Positions 1-5,549 of a DNA stretch of 9,068 bases are shown here, one piece after another. Made by a program: the position numbers and the translations under genes. Numbering within the stretch: position 1 is the stretch's first letter; every line of letters begins with the position of its first letter. This DNA comes from Stenotrophomonas maltophilia (GTDB lineage Bacteria; Pseudomonadota; Gammaproteobacteria; Xanthomonadales; Xanthomonadaceae): NCBI GenBank assembly GCA_002364755.1, contig DEZI01000026.1:1-9068 (forward strand), read 5' to 3'. Under the pieces are notes generated by a model that had not been told where the DNA came from, made no database searches, and saw nothing but the letters and a program-made list of their open reading frames with translations.

Positions 1-45
1 TAAGTGAACAGCATTACGGCATTGCCGGGGTTTCTTCTGCGCGCG

Positions 46-72
46 CTACCCGCCGGGCCATGCCCGGCGGGC
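46..72 (-). repeat. GTAG-type REP palindrome downstream of gshA
   Basis: The stem is 10 bp and perfect: CCCGCCGGGC at 49-58 pairs with GCCCGGCGGG at 62-71 around a 3-nt loop (59-61). It is preceded by CTAC (46-49), the complement of the GTAG hallmark, so the element reads on the minus strand. It resembles the pair at 4701-4773. Its place a few bases past the gshA stop (78-80) means the RNA hairpin could protect or end the gshA transcript, but no T-run follows it. The rest of 1-77 shows no gene I can support. Confidence 0.75.
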
Positions 73-77
73 GCACT

Positions 78-1442
78 TCAGTACGCGAATTCCTTGAACA
101 CCGGATCGACGTCGCCGTGCCAGCGGCCATGGAACAGCGCCAGCTTGCGCTCGGCCGGGGTCAGGCCCGATTCGACGATCTCCTGCAGCACGTCCAGGAA
201 CTTGCTTTCGTCCTGGCTATCGGCATTGCGCGCACCGCGGCGCTTGAGGCCTTCCACGGAAATCTTCACTGCTTCGCGGGCCAGGTCGCGCACGGTGCCG
301 TTGCGGAACGGCAGGCCCATGGCGTACTTCGGCACGCCGTCGCGCAGCGCGTGGCGCTCGGCCAGGCTGAAATCGCGCACCAGGTCCCAGGCGGCATCCA
401 GCGCGGTGTCGTCGTACAGCAGGCCGACCCAGAACGCCGGCAGCGCACACAGGCGGCTCCACGGGCCACCGTCGGCACCGCGCATTTCCAGGTACTTCTT
501 CAGGCGCACTTCCGGGAAGGCGGTGGTCATGTGGTCCGACCAGTCGCGCAGCGTCGGCAGCGCACCCGGCAGCACCGGCAGCTTGCCCTGCATGAAATCG
601 CGGAAGCTCTGCCCGCTGGCGTCGTGGTAGATGCCATCGCGGTAGGAGAAGTACATCGGCACGTCGAGCAGGTAATCGACATAGCGCTCGTAGCCGAAGC
701 CATCCTCGAACACGAAGTCAAGCATGCCGGTACGGTCGGCGTCGGTGTCGGTCCAGATATGCGAGCGGTAGCTCAGGTAGCCATTCGGCTTGCCTTCGGT
801 GAACGGCGAATCGGCGAACAGCGCGGTGGCGATCGGCTGCAGCGCCAGCGACACTCGGAACTTCTTCACCATGTCCGCTTCGGTGGCGTAATCCAGGTTG
901 ACCTGCACGGTGGAGGTGCGGGTCATCATGTCCAGGCCGAGCGAACCGACCTTGGGCATGTAGGAACGCATGATCCTGTAACGGCCCTTGGGCATCCACG
1001 GCATTTCATCGCGCGTCCACTTCGGCTGGAAGCCCATGCCGAGGAAGCCGAGCTGCAGTTCGCCGGCCACCTGCGCCACTTCGTTCAAGTGGGTGCCGGT
1101 TTCCACGCAGGTCTGGTGGATGGTTTCCAGCGCCGCGCCGGACAGTTCCAGCTGGCCAGCCGGCTCCAGCGTCACCGAGGCGTTGTCACGCAGCAGGGCG
1201 ATGGTGTTGCCGTTCTCCTGCACCGGCTCCCAGCCGAAGCGGGTCAGCCCGTTGAGCAGGGCTTCGATGCCGCGCTCGCCTTCGAAAGTCGGCGGGCGAA
1301 GGTCGTCCAGGCGGAACCCGAACTTCTCGTGTTCGGTACCAATGCGCCACTGCGCACGGGGCTTTTCGCCGGAGGCAAGCACCTCGACCAGCTCCGAGCG
1401 GTCGGTAATGGGCGTATCGGCGACGTGGCTGGGGCTCGACAA
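78..1442 (-). CDS. gshA: Glutamate-cysteine ligase, plant/proteobacterial type
   Basis: This cytoplasmic enzyme joins L-glutamate to L-cysteine using ATP to give gamma-glutamylcysteine, the first step of glutathione synthesis. The 454-residue product carries family hallmarks: WRIGTEHEKFGF (32-43), the ELSGA segment (99-103), CVETGTHLNE (112-121), TSTVQVNLDY (176-185), and LALQPIATALFADSPFTEG (199-217) followed by GKPNGYLSYRSHIWTDTD. This is the plant GSH1-like class, not the E. coli GshA class. The frame is open far upstream, with an ATG at 1556. I chose TTG at 1442-1440 because homology seems to begin near TPITDRSELVEVL and a -10-like TATAGT lies at 1511-1506, which would start the RNA downstream of that ATG. 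No Shine-Dalgarno precedes the TTG, so the exact start is uncertain. The identification itself is firm. The gene is divergent from the VIT-family gene and looks monocistronic in this window. Confidence 0.93.
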   Translation of the reverse strand: MSSPSHVADTPITDRSELVEVLASGEKPRAQWRIGTEHEKFGFRLDDLRPPTFEGERGIEALLNGLTRFGWEPVQENGNTIALLRDNASVTLEPAGQLELSGAALETIHQTCVETGTHLNEVAQVAGELQLGFLGMGFQPKWTRDEMPWMPKGRYRIMRSYMPKVGSLGLDMMTRTSTVQVNLDYATEADMVKKFRVSLALQPIATALFADSPFTEGKPNGYLSYRSHIWTDTDADRTGMLDFVFEDGFGYERYVDYLLDVPMYFSYRDGIYHDASGQSFRDFMQGKLPVLPGALPTLRDWSDHMTTAFPEVRLKKYLEMRGADGGPWSRLCALPAFWVGLLYDDTALDAAWDLVRDFSLAERHALRDGVPKYAMGLPFRNGTVRDLAREAVKISVEGLKRRGARNADSQDESKFLDVLQEIVESGLTPAERKLALFHGRWHGDVDPVFKEFAY

Positions 1443-1505
1443 GGGGAGGACTCGCTGGACAGTGGCAGGGGATGTGGGGCTGGGGGCCTTCCATCGCAAG
1501 GGCGC

Positions 1506-1511
1506 ACTATA
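1506..1511 (-). promoter_or_regulatory. Candidate -10 element for gshA
   Basis: On the minus strand this reads TATAGT, a 5-of-6 match to the sigma70 -10 consensus. Transcription would begin near 1499, leaving a leader of under 60 nt before the TTG start. I cannot see a convincing -35 at the proper distance, so this is a weak call based on the hexamer and its position in the divergent gap. Confidence 0.35.
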
Positions 1512-1581
1512 GCGTGGCGGCCCTTCACAGCATGCGACGGTGACGGGTTTCAGCATCCTACCGACGACCTCTTGACCCCCG

Positions 1582-1587
1582 TACACT
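1582..1587 (+). promoter_or_regulatory. Candidate -10 of a leaderless VIT transcript
   Basis: TACACT (4 of 6 against TATAAT, with the key TA and final T kept) ends 6 nt before the ATG at 1594, so transcription would begin at or next to the start codon. No usable Shine-Dalgarno precedes that ATG, only an AGG two bases away. Both facts fit a leaderless mRNA. There is no good -35 at 16-18 bp upstream, so support is limited. Confidence 0.3.
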
Positions 1588-1593
1588 CAGGCC

Positions 1594-2298
1594 ATGAGCC
1601 GCCATTCACGACACCCGGAACTGCACCGCGCCGACCGCGTCGGCTGGCTGCGCGCGGCCGTGCTGGGGGCCAACGACGGCATCGTCTCGGTCGCCGGCCT
1701 GGTGGTCGGCGTGGCCGCCAGCGGTGCCTCGGCCAGCACGATCCTGGCCACCGGCGTGGCCGGTACCGTGGCCGGTGCGATGTCGATGGCCGCGGGCGAG
1801 TACGTTTCCGTGCAGACCCAGGCCGACACCGAAGCGGCCGACCTGGCAATGGAGATGCGCGAGCTGGACGAGGATCCGCACAGCGAGCTGGACGAGCTGA
1901 CGGCCATCTATCGCCATCGCGGCCTGGAGCCGGCATTGGCCCGGCAGGTGGCTGAGCAACTCACGGCGCATGACGCCCTGGGTGCACACGCCCGCGACGA
2001 ACTCGGCATCACCGACACCCTGCGCGCGCGCCCGCTGCAGGCAGCGCTCGCCTCGGCCGGTGCGTTTACCTGTGGCGCCGCGCTGCCGGTGCTGACCGCC
2101 CTGTTCTCCAGCGCGGAGAAGGTCACCGTAACCACCACCGCCAGCACCCTGATCGGCCTGTGCATGACCGGCGCGATGGCCGCCCGTGCCGGAGGCGCGC
2201 CGCCGGTACGCGGTGCTGTGCGGGTGTTGTTCTGGGGCGCGCTGGCGATGGCCGCCGCCGCGGGCATCGGCAAGCTGCTGGGAGCCCACCTGTCATGA
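1594..2298 (+). CDS. VIT1/CCC1-family (Fe2+/Mn2+) transporter
   Basis: This is a predicted inner-membrane transporter of the VIT1/CCC1 family, whose characterised members move Fe2+ or Mn2+ out of the cytosol by proton exchange. The product has 234 residues and about five hydrophobic segments, near 21-43, 46-70, 150-172, 178-198 and 209-231. The first carries the family signature LGANDGIVSVAGLVVG (24-39, with Asp28). The second carries GAMSMAAGEYVSVQTQ (61-76), holding the conserved Met and Glu positions. A hydrophilic stretch (77-148) is rich in Glu/Asp (EMRELDEDPHSELDEL), as expected for the cytoplasmic metal-binding insert. The stop overlaps the start of the AraC-family gene by 4 bp, so the two are probably co-translated. 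The ion cannot be told from sequence. The start is the first ATG of the homologous region; no clear ribosome site precedes it. Confidence 0.9.
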   Translation: MSRHSRHPELHRADRVGWLRAAVLGANDGIVSVAGLVVGVAASGASASTILATGVAGTVAGAMSMAAGEYVSVQTQADTEAADLAMEMRELDEDPHSELDELTAIYRHRGLEPALARQVAEQLTAHDALGAHARDELGITDTLRARPLQAALASAGAFTCGAALPVLTALFSSAEKVTVTTTASTLIGLCMTGAMAARAGGAPPVRGAVRVLFWGALAMAAAAGIGKLLGAHLS

Positions 2299-3119
2299 CC
2301 ACGATGCTGCCCCCTGACATTGCTCTGCTGGCCGAGATGGCCAGCCTGGCCGGCTGCGACCGTGCTGAAGGCTACGCCTGCATCACTGCGCGCCGCGAGC
2401 ACGGTGCCAGTTCCGTGGAGATACCGCAGCCGCAGTTCGTCATCCTGCTGGAAGGCAGCAAGCAGGTGCGCACCGCGCACCAGTCGCTGACTGCCCACGC
2501 GGGTGACATGCTGCTGTTCACCCAGCGCTGCCGGATCGATGTGGTCAACACGCCCGACGCGGGCACCGGCCGCTACCTCGGCGCCATCGTGCCGCTGTGT
2601 GCGGAAGTACTGAGCGCAGCGCGCACGCTGTGGAGCGAAGCACTGCCTGCGCCCGGCGATGCGATCGCGCAGCCGCGGCTGATCGACCACGGCACGGTGC
2701 TGCGGCGCTGGCGCCAGGCACTGCAGGACGGGCATTACAGCGAAGCGCGACTGGCCTTGGCCGAACTGGTGCTGGCTTGGTGCCGGCAGGGCCACGGCAA
2801 TCTGCTGCTGCCGCAGGCCCCAAGCCTGGGTGAGCAGATCCGCGACCGCATCGCGGCCGAACCGGCGCGTGACTGGCAGTCGCGCGATGTGGAAGACCAG
2901 TTCGCGCTGAGCGGCGCGACCCTGCGCCGCCGCCTCGCCGCCGAACGCACCAGCCTGCGCCAGCTGTTGACCGAGGCACGGCTGGCGCACGGCATGACGC
3001 TGCTGTACACGACCGATCTACCACTGAAGACAGTGGCCGCCCGCGCGGGGTATCGCTCGGCGGCGAGTTTCAGCAAGCGGTTTGCGGAGCAGTACGGGCT
3101 GGCGCCGACAGACATCTAG
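2295..3119 (+). CDS. AraC-family transcriptional regulator
   Basis: A 274-residue cytoplasmic DNA-binding regulator. The N-terminal half (about 1-120) resembles the cupin-like sensing domain of one-component AraC regulators: IPQPQFVILLEGSKQVRT (43-60), then GDMLLF (70-75). The C-terminal half (about 178-274) is the double helix-turn-helix: EDQFALSGATLRRRLAAERTS (200-220) is the first motif, and LPLKTVAARAGYRSAASFSKRFAEQYGLAPTDI (242-274) is the second, with the typical AxxxGYxSxxxFxxxFxxxxGxxP pattern. The chain stops only three residues after that Pro, where many relatives have a further basic tail. The start ATG lies inside the stop of the transporter gene (ATGA), with GGAG at 2281-2284, so translational coupling is likely. 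The neighbour suggests it may control that transporter, but the ligand and targets are unknown. Confidence 0.9.
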   Translation: MTTMLPPDIALLAEMASLAGCDRAEGYACITARREHGASSVEIPQPQFVILLEGSKQVRTAHQSLTAHAGDMLLFTQRCRIDVVNTPDAGTGRYLGAIVPLCAEVLSAARTLWSEALPAPGDAIAQPRLIDHGTVLRRWRQALQDGHYSEARLALAELVLAWCRQGHGNLLLPQAPSLGEQIRDRIAAEPARDWQSRDVEDQFALSGATLRRRLAAERTSLRQLLTEARLAHGMTLLYTTDLPLKTVAARAGYRSAASFSKRFAEQYGLAPTDI

Positions 3120-3129
3120 GGTGGGTTCG

Positions 3130-3148
3130 GCAGGGCTTGCAGCCCTGC
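3130..3148. repeat. 19-bp palindrome, left end of composite
   Basis: GCAGGGCT (3130-3137) pairs perfectly with AGCCCTGC (3141-3148) around TGC. An identical stem with loop GCA lies at 3593-3611 in mirror orientation. It begins about 10 bp after the AraC-family stop, so its RNA hairpin could mark the 3' end of the transporter-regulator message. No T-run follows. Confidence 0.75.
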
Positions 3149-3194
3149 ACCTGCTCAATGCAACGGCCAAAGCCAGAGCGGCATTCCGTGGGAT

Positions 3195-3298
3195 GGCGGG
3201 GCGGTGTGGGTGGTCAGGACACGCCGTAAACCCATCCCTGGGGGCTCGATGGCGCCATCCATGGCGCCAACGGTCCTGCCCACCCACACCGCCCCGCC
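3195..3298. repeat. Long hairpin element A (26-bp arms)
   Basis: The arm at 3195-3220 pairs with 3273-3298 at 25 of 26 positions (the mismatch is T at 3214). The 52-bp interior contains a second perfect palindrome, GGCGCCAT (3251-3258) with ATGGCGCC (3261-3268). Folded, it gives a long G+C-rich stem capped by a smaller hairpin. Element B at 3444-3545 has the same architecture and a related GCGCCAT core. Confidence 0.8.
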
Positions 3299-3327
3299 TT
3301 CGACAGTTGGCCGGCGGCTGATGGTGG

Positions 3328-3348
3328 GTGCCGACCGTTGGTCGGCAC
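3328..3348. repeat. REP-like palindrome, 9-bp stem
   Basis: GTGCCGACC (3328-3336) pairs perfectly with GGTCGGCAC (3340-3348) around GTT. This is the typical size and form of a xanthomonad extragenic palindrome, although no GTAG precedes it. It lies in the centre of the composite region. Confidence 0.7.
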
Positions 3349-3373
3349 ATCTGTCGGATATCCAAATTCATCT

Positions 3374-3412
3374 GGGGTCGGAGCCCGTTGCGCAGCAACG
3401 GGATCCGACCCC
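3374..3412. repeat. Palindrome with 18-bp arms, 3-nt loop
   Basis: 3374-3391 pairs with 3395-3412 at 17 of 18 positions (G at 3383 against the T of GGATCC on the other arm), with loop GCA. It is one of the strongest hairpins in the window. No T-run follows on either side, so there is no evidence that it is an intrinsic terminator. Confidence 0.75.
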
Positions 3413-3443
3413 GTGTACCGACAGATCGCGGAGAACTGTCGAA

Positions 3444-3545
3444 GGCGGGGTGGGTCCGGTTGAGGGGGCGTGAGCGCCATGGATGGCGCGACCGAGGCTA
3501 CATGGACGTACTTGCGCCGTCCCCCTCTACCGGACCCACCCCGCC
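3444..3545. repeat. Long hairpin element B (17-bp outer arms)
   Basis: 3444-3460 pairs perfectly with 3529-3545. The pairing continues imperfectly through GAGGGGG (3462-3468) and CCCCCTC (3521-3527). Inside, GCGCCAT (3474-3480) pairs with ATGGCGC (3483-3489). The remaining interior (about 3490-3520) is not self-complementary. It has the same arm ends (GGCGGGG/CCCCGCC) and core as element A, so the two look like members of one family. Confidence 0.75.
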
Positions 3546-3592
3546 TACCCACGGATACCCAGCTTTTGCCGTTGACGTTGATTGCAGCACGT

Positions 3593-3611
3593 GCAGGGCT
3601 GCAAGCCCTGC
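3593..3611. repeat. 19-bp palindrome, right end of composite
   Basis: GCAGGGCT (3593-3600) pairs with AGCCCTGC (3604-3611) around GCA. It is the inverted copy of 3130-3148 and closes the mirror-image region. The remaining 110 bp to the next gene (3612-3721) contain no promoter that I can defend. Confidence 0.75.
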
Positions 3612-3721
3612 AAAACAAAACCCCCTTGAGCATTCCACGCAGTGGTTTGAGCGCATCGCGTGCGCGCCACCCGGCACCCTGCACAGCGACGGAATCTCCC
3701 GCCTTACCGAGCCCCCCCCTC

Positions 3722-4696
3722 ATGACCCTGCGTCACCTGCCCCTGCGCGGCGCCCTGCTGCTGGCCCTGTCCTCCCTGCCGCTGGCCGCCCTGGCCGAAG
3801 CCACCTCGCCCGCCCCCACCCGGCAGGTGCCAGGCGTCTACCACCAGCGCGTCGGCGCCCTGCAGGTCACCGCCCTGTTCGATGGCGTGGTCGCGCTCGG
3901 CCGCCAGCAAGTGGTCGATGTCTCGCCCACCCTGGTCACCCGCCTGCTCGACGGCCGCTATGTGCCCGAGGACAAGAAGGGCCTGCAGACCGCGGTCAAC
4001 GCCTTCCTGGTCCGCCAGGGCAACCACCTGACCCTGGTCGATACCGGCACCGCGCAGTGCTTCGGCCCCGGCCTGGGCCAGGTGCTGGGCAACCTGCGGG
4101 CCGCCGGCGTCGACCCGGCCGAAGTGGATGACATCCTGCTCACCCACGCCCACCCGGACCACCTGTGCGGCGTGCTCGACGCGCAGGGCCAGCCGGCCTA
4201 CCCCAATGCCACGGTGTGGCTGTCCAAGGCCGATGCCGACTACTGGCTGGATCCGGCCAGCGAAGCCAGTGAGCCGGACCGCGTGCGTTTCGCCTTCCCG
4301 CTGGCCCGCACTGCGGTGGCGCCGTACCAGGCCCACGGCAGGCTGCGCACCTTCAAGCCCGGCGATGCCCTGCCCGGTGGCGCGGTGGCGATGGACAGCC
4401 ACGGCCATACCCCAGGCCATGTCTCCTACCGGTTCGACAGCCAGGGCCAGTCGTTGCTGGTGTGGGGCGACGTGCTGCACTTCCACGCGGTGCAGTTCGC
4501 GCACCCGGAAGCGGCGTTCGAGGCCGATGCCGACCGCAGGGCGGCCATCGCCAGCCGTCGCGGACTGCTTGAGCAGGCCACCGCCAAGGGCTGGTGGGTG
4601 GCCGGTGCGCACCTGCCGTTCCCCGGCCTGGGCCATGTGCGCGGCGAGGGCGAGGCCTATGCGTGGGTGCCGACGGAGTATTCGCCGTTGAAATGA
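3722..4696 (+). CDS. Secreted MBL-fold hydrolase, methyl-parathion-hydrolase-like
   Basis: A 324-residue di-metal hydrolase of the metallo-beta-lactamase fold, predicted to be exported. It has a basic N-terminus, a hydrophobic core and a likely cleavage site at LAALA/EA (about residue 26). The metal-ligand set is complete: HAHPDH (His142, His144, Asp146, His147), His233 in GHTPGH, Asp250 in VWGD and His297 in GAHLPFPG. Several blocks recall methyl parathion hydrolase relatives: GNHLTLVDTGT (100-110), PNATVWLSKADADYW (161-175), LLVWGDVLHFHAVQFAHP (245-262), and GLGHVRGEGEAYAWVP (302-317) near the end. That family includes organophosphate- and ester-cleaving enzymes, but the natural substrate cannot be read from sequence. 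The ATG start agrees with the signal peptide, although no good ribosome site precedes it (a C-run lies there). The gene converges on engB. Confidence 0.88.
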   Translation: MTLRHLPLRGALLLALSSLPLAALAEATSPAPTRQVPGVYHQRVGALQVTALFDGVVALGRQQVVDVSPTLVTRLLDGRYVPEDKKGLQTAVNAFLVRQGNHLTLVDTGTAQCFGPGLGQVLGNLRAAGVDPAEVDDILLTHAHPDHLCGVLDAQGQPAYPNATVWLSKADADYWLDPASEASEPDRVRFAFPLARTAVAPYQAHGRLRTFKPGDALPGGAVAMDSHGHTPGHVSYRFDSQGQSLLVWGDVLHFHAVQFAHPEAAFEADADRRAAIASRRGLLEQATAKGWWVAGAHLPFPGLGHVRGEGEAYAWVPTEYSPLK

Positions 4697-4700
4697 AAGG

Positions 4701-4773
4701 TCGCCGGGCATGGCCCGGCGCTACCGGTCCCCGGTCGCGGCAACATGGGGTAGCGCCGGGCCATGCCCGGCGA
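4701..4773. repeat. Inverted pair of GTAG-type REP palindromes
   Basis: 4701-4725 and 4749-4773 are perfect 25-bp inverted copies separated by 23 bp. Each contains its own hairpin; in the left copy CGCCGGGC (4702-4709) pairs with GCCCGGCG (4713-4720) around ATG. The right copy starts GGTAG and the left ends CTACC, the GTAG hallmark of SMAG repeats facing inward. The pair fills most of the gap between two convergent genes and ends 17 bp before the engB stop codon. It can fold as two small hairpins or as one long one, which suits a bidirectional transcript end, though there is no T-run. Confidence 0.85.
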
Positions 4774-4789
4774 TCGCAGCGGAGACGCC

Positions 4790-5392
4790 TTACGCCAGCC
4801 CCAGCCAGCCGCCGATCACGCCGCGGGCTTCGTCCACGCCGGTGCGGTCCTCACCGGAGAACACCTGCACGCTGACGCTGTCGCCATAGGCCGAATGCAG
4901 TTCCTTGCGGACCTTCTGCAGGGTCTGCATCTGCTGGCTGCGGCTGAGCTTGTCGGCCTTGGTCAGCAGCGCGTGCGCGGGCATGCCACGCTGCACGGCA
5001 TAGGACAGCATCTGCCGGTCGTAGTCCTTCAGCGGGTGGCGGATGTCCATCACCACCACCAGGCCCTTGAGGGCTTCGCGGGTGCGGAAATACCGGTCGA
5101 TGAAGGCCTGCCAGTGCGCCTGCAGGTCCAGCGGCACCTTGGCGTAGCCGTAACCGGGCAGGTCGACCAGGTGCGCTTCCGGGGTGATCTGGAAGAACAC
5201 CAGCTGCTGGGTGCGGCCGGGGGTCTTGGACACGCGGGCCAGGGAGTTCTGCCGGGTCAGCGCGTTGAGGGCGCTGGACTTGCCGGCGTTGGAGCGGCCG
5301 GCGAAGGCCACTTCGGCCCCTTCATCGGGCGGCAGCTGCCGCACGTTGTGGGCCGAGAGGTGGTAACGGGCGCGTTCGATGAGCAATGACAT
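4790..5392 (-). CDS. engB: Ribosome-biogenesis GTPase EngB (YihA/YsxC)
   Basis: This TrmE-Era-EngA-YihA class GTPase is needed for large-ribosomal-subunit assembly and usually for normal cell division, and it acts in the cytoplasm. The 200-residue product has all the GTPase motifs: G1 GRSNAGKSSALNAL (32-45), the G2 threonine in SKTPGRTQ, G3 DLPGYGYAKVP, G4 TKADK, and a G5-like VFSGEDRTG near the C-terminus. The length fits the family (about 200-210). The reading frame is open well upstream, but MSLLIERARYHLSAHNVRQLP matches the usual EngB start, and an AGG lies close before it. It is divergent from the cytochrome c4 gene, an arrangement also known in Pseudomonas, and convergent with the MBL-fold gene. 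Confidence 0.95.
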   Translation of the reverse strand: MSLLIERARYHLSAHNVRQLPPDEGAEVAFAGRSNAGKSSALNALTRQNSLARVSKTPGRTQQLVFFQITPEAHLVDLPGYGYAKVPLDLQAHWQAFIDRYFRTREALKGLVVVMDIRHPLKDYDRQMLSYAVQRGMPAHALLTKADKLSRSQQMQTLQKVRKELHSAYGDSVSVQVFSGEDRTGVDEARGVIGGWLGLA

Positions 5393-5468
5393 GCGCCTAG
5401 GATCGCATGTTGCGGCGCCGCGCGCCCGTTCCTGGGGCCGCAGTCCGGGAAAATGCTGCACTGCTGCG

Positions 5469-5498
5469 TTGACCGTGCGCGGAAACGGCGTTGATAAT
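5469..5498 (+). promoter_or_regulatory. Strong sigma70-like promoter of cytochrome c4
   Basis: TTGACC (5469-5474, 5 of 6) is followed after 18 bp by GATAAT (5493-5498, 5 of 6). The predicted start is near 5505, giving a leader of about 45 nt before the ATG at 5550, with GGAG at 5539-5542. This is the best-matching promoter in the window and probably drives the redox block. Confidence 0.65.
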
Positions 5499-5549
5499 CC
5501 GGGCGATGCCGGCGGCCACGCCCCGGCCCGGTCCATACGGAGCTTTAGC

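Larger units (their letters stand above)
3130..3611. repeat. Composite nested inverted-repeat region (extragenic)
   Basis: This 482-bp gene-free region is built as a near mirror image. The outermost ends are the same 19-bp palindrome facing each other (3130-3148 and 3593-3611). Related flanking sequence continues the inverted repeat to about 3174 on the left and 3561 on the right, with mismatches and small gaps. Inside sit two long hairpin units (3195-3298 and 3444-3545). They are linked by TTCGACAGTT at 3299-3308 and its exact complement AACTGTCGAA at 3434-3443. Further in, CTGTCGG (3351-3357) is mirrored by CCGACAG (3418-3424). Two simpler hairpins fill the centre (3328-3348 and 3374-3412). 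No ORF in any frame looks like a protein. I read it as an assembled cluster of non-autonomous extragenic palindromic elements. Confidence 0.8.

Noticed and set aside
1572..1577. TTGACC as a -35 box for the transporter gene
   Set aside because: It lies only 4 bp before TACACT, and no -10 is found 16-18 bp downstream because that position falls inside the coding sequence.
60..1955. Long plus-strand open frame (631 codons) across gshA and into the transporter gene
   Set aside because: It is antisense to gshA and then overlaps the transporter out of frame. Its His/Arg/Gln-rich product resembles no protein family and is typical of shadow frames in high-GC DNA.
1908..2990. Long minus-strand open frame opposite the transporter and AraC-family genes
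   Set aside because: Composition is typical of an antisense shadow, there is no recognisable domain, and both plus-strand genes have clear family signatures.
3328..4131. Plus-strand open frame through the palindromic region into the MBL-fold gene
   Set aside because: It is in a different frame from the MBL-fold gene, has no domain, and runs through hairpins; random proline/arginine-rich translation.
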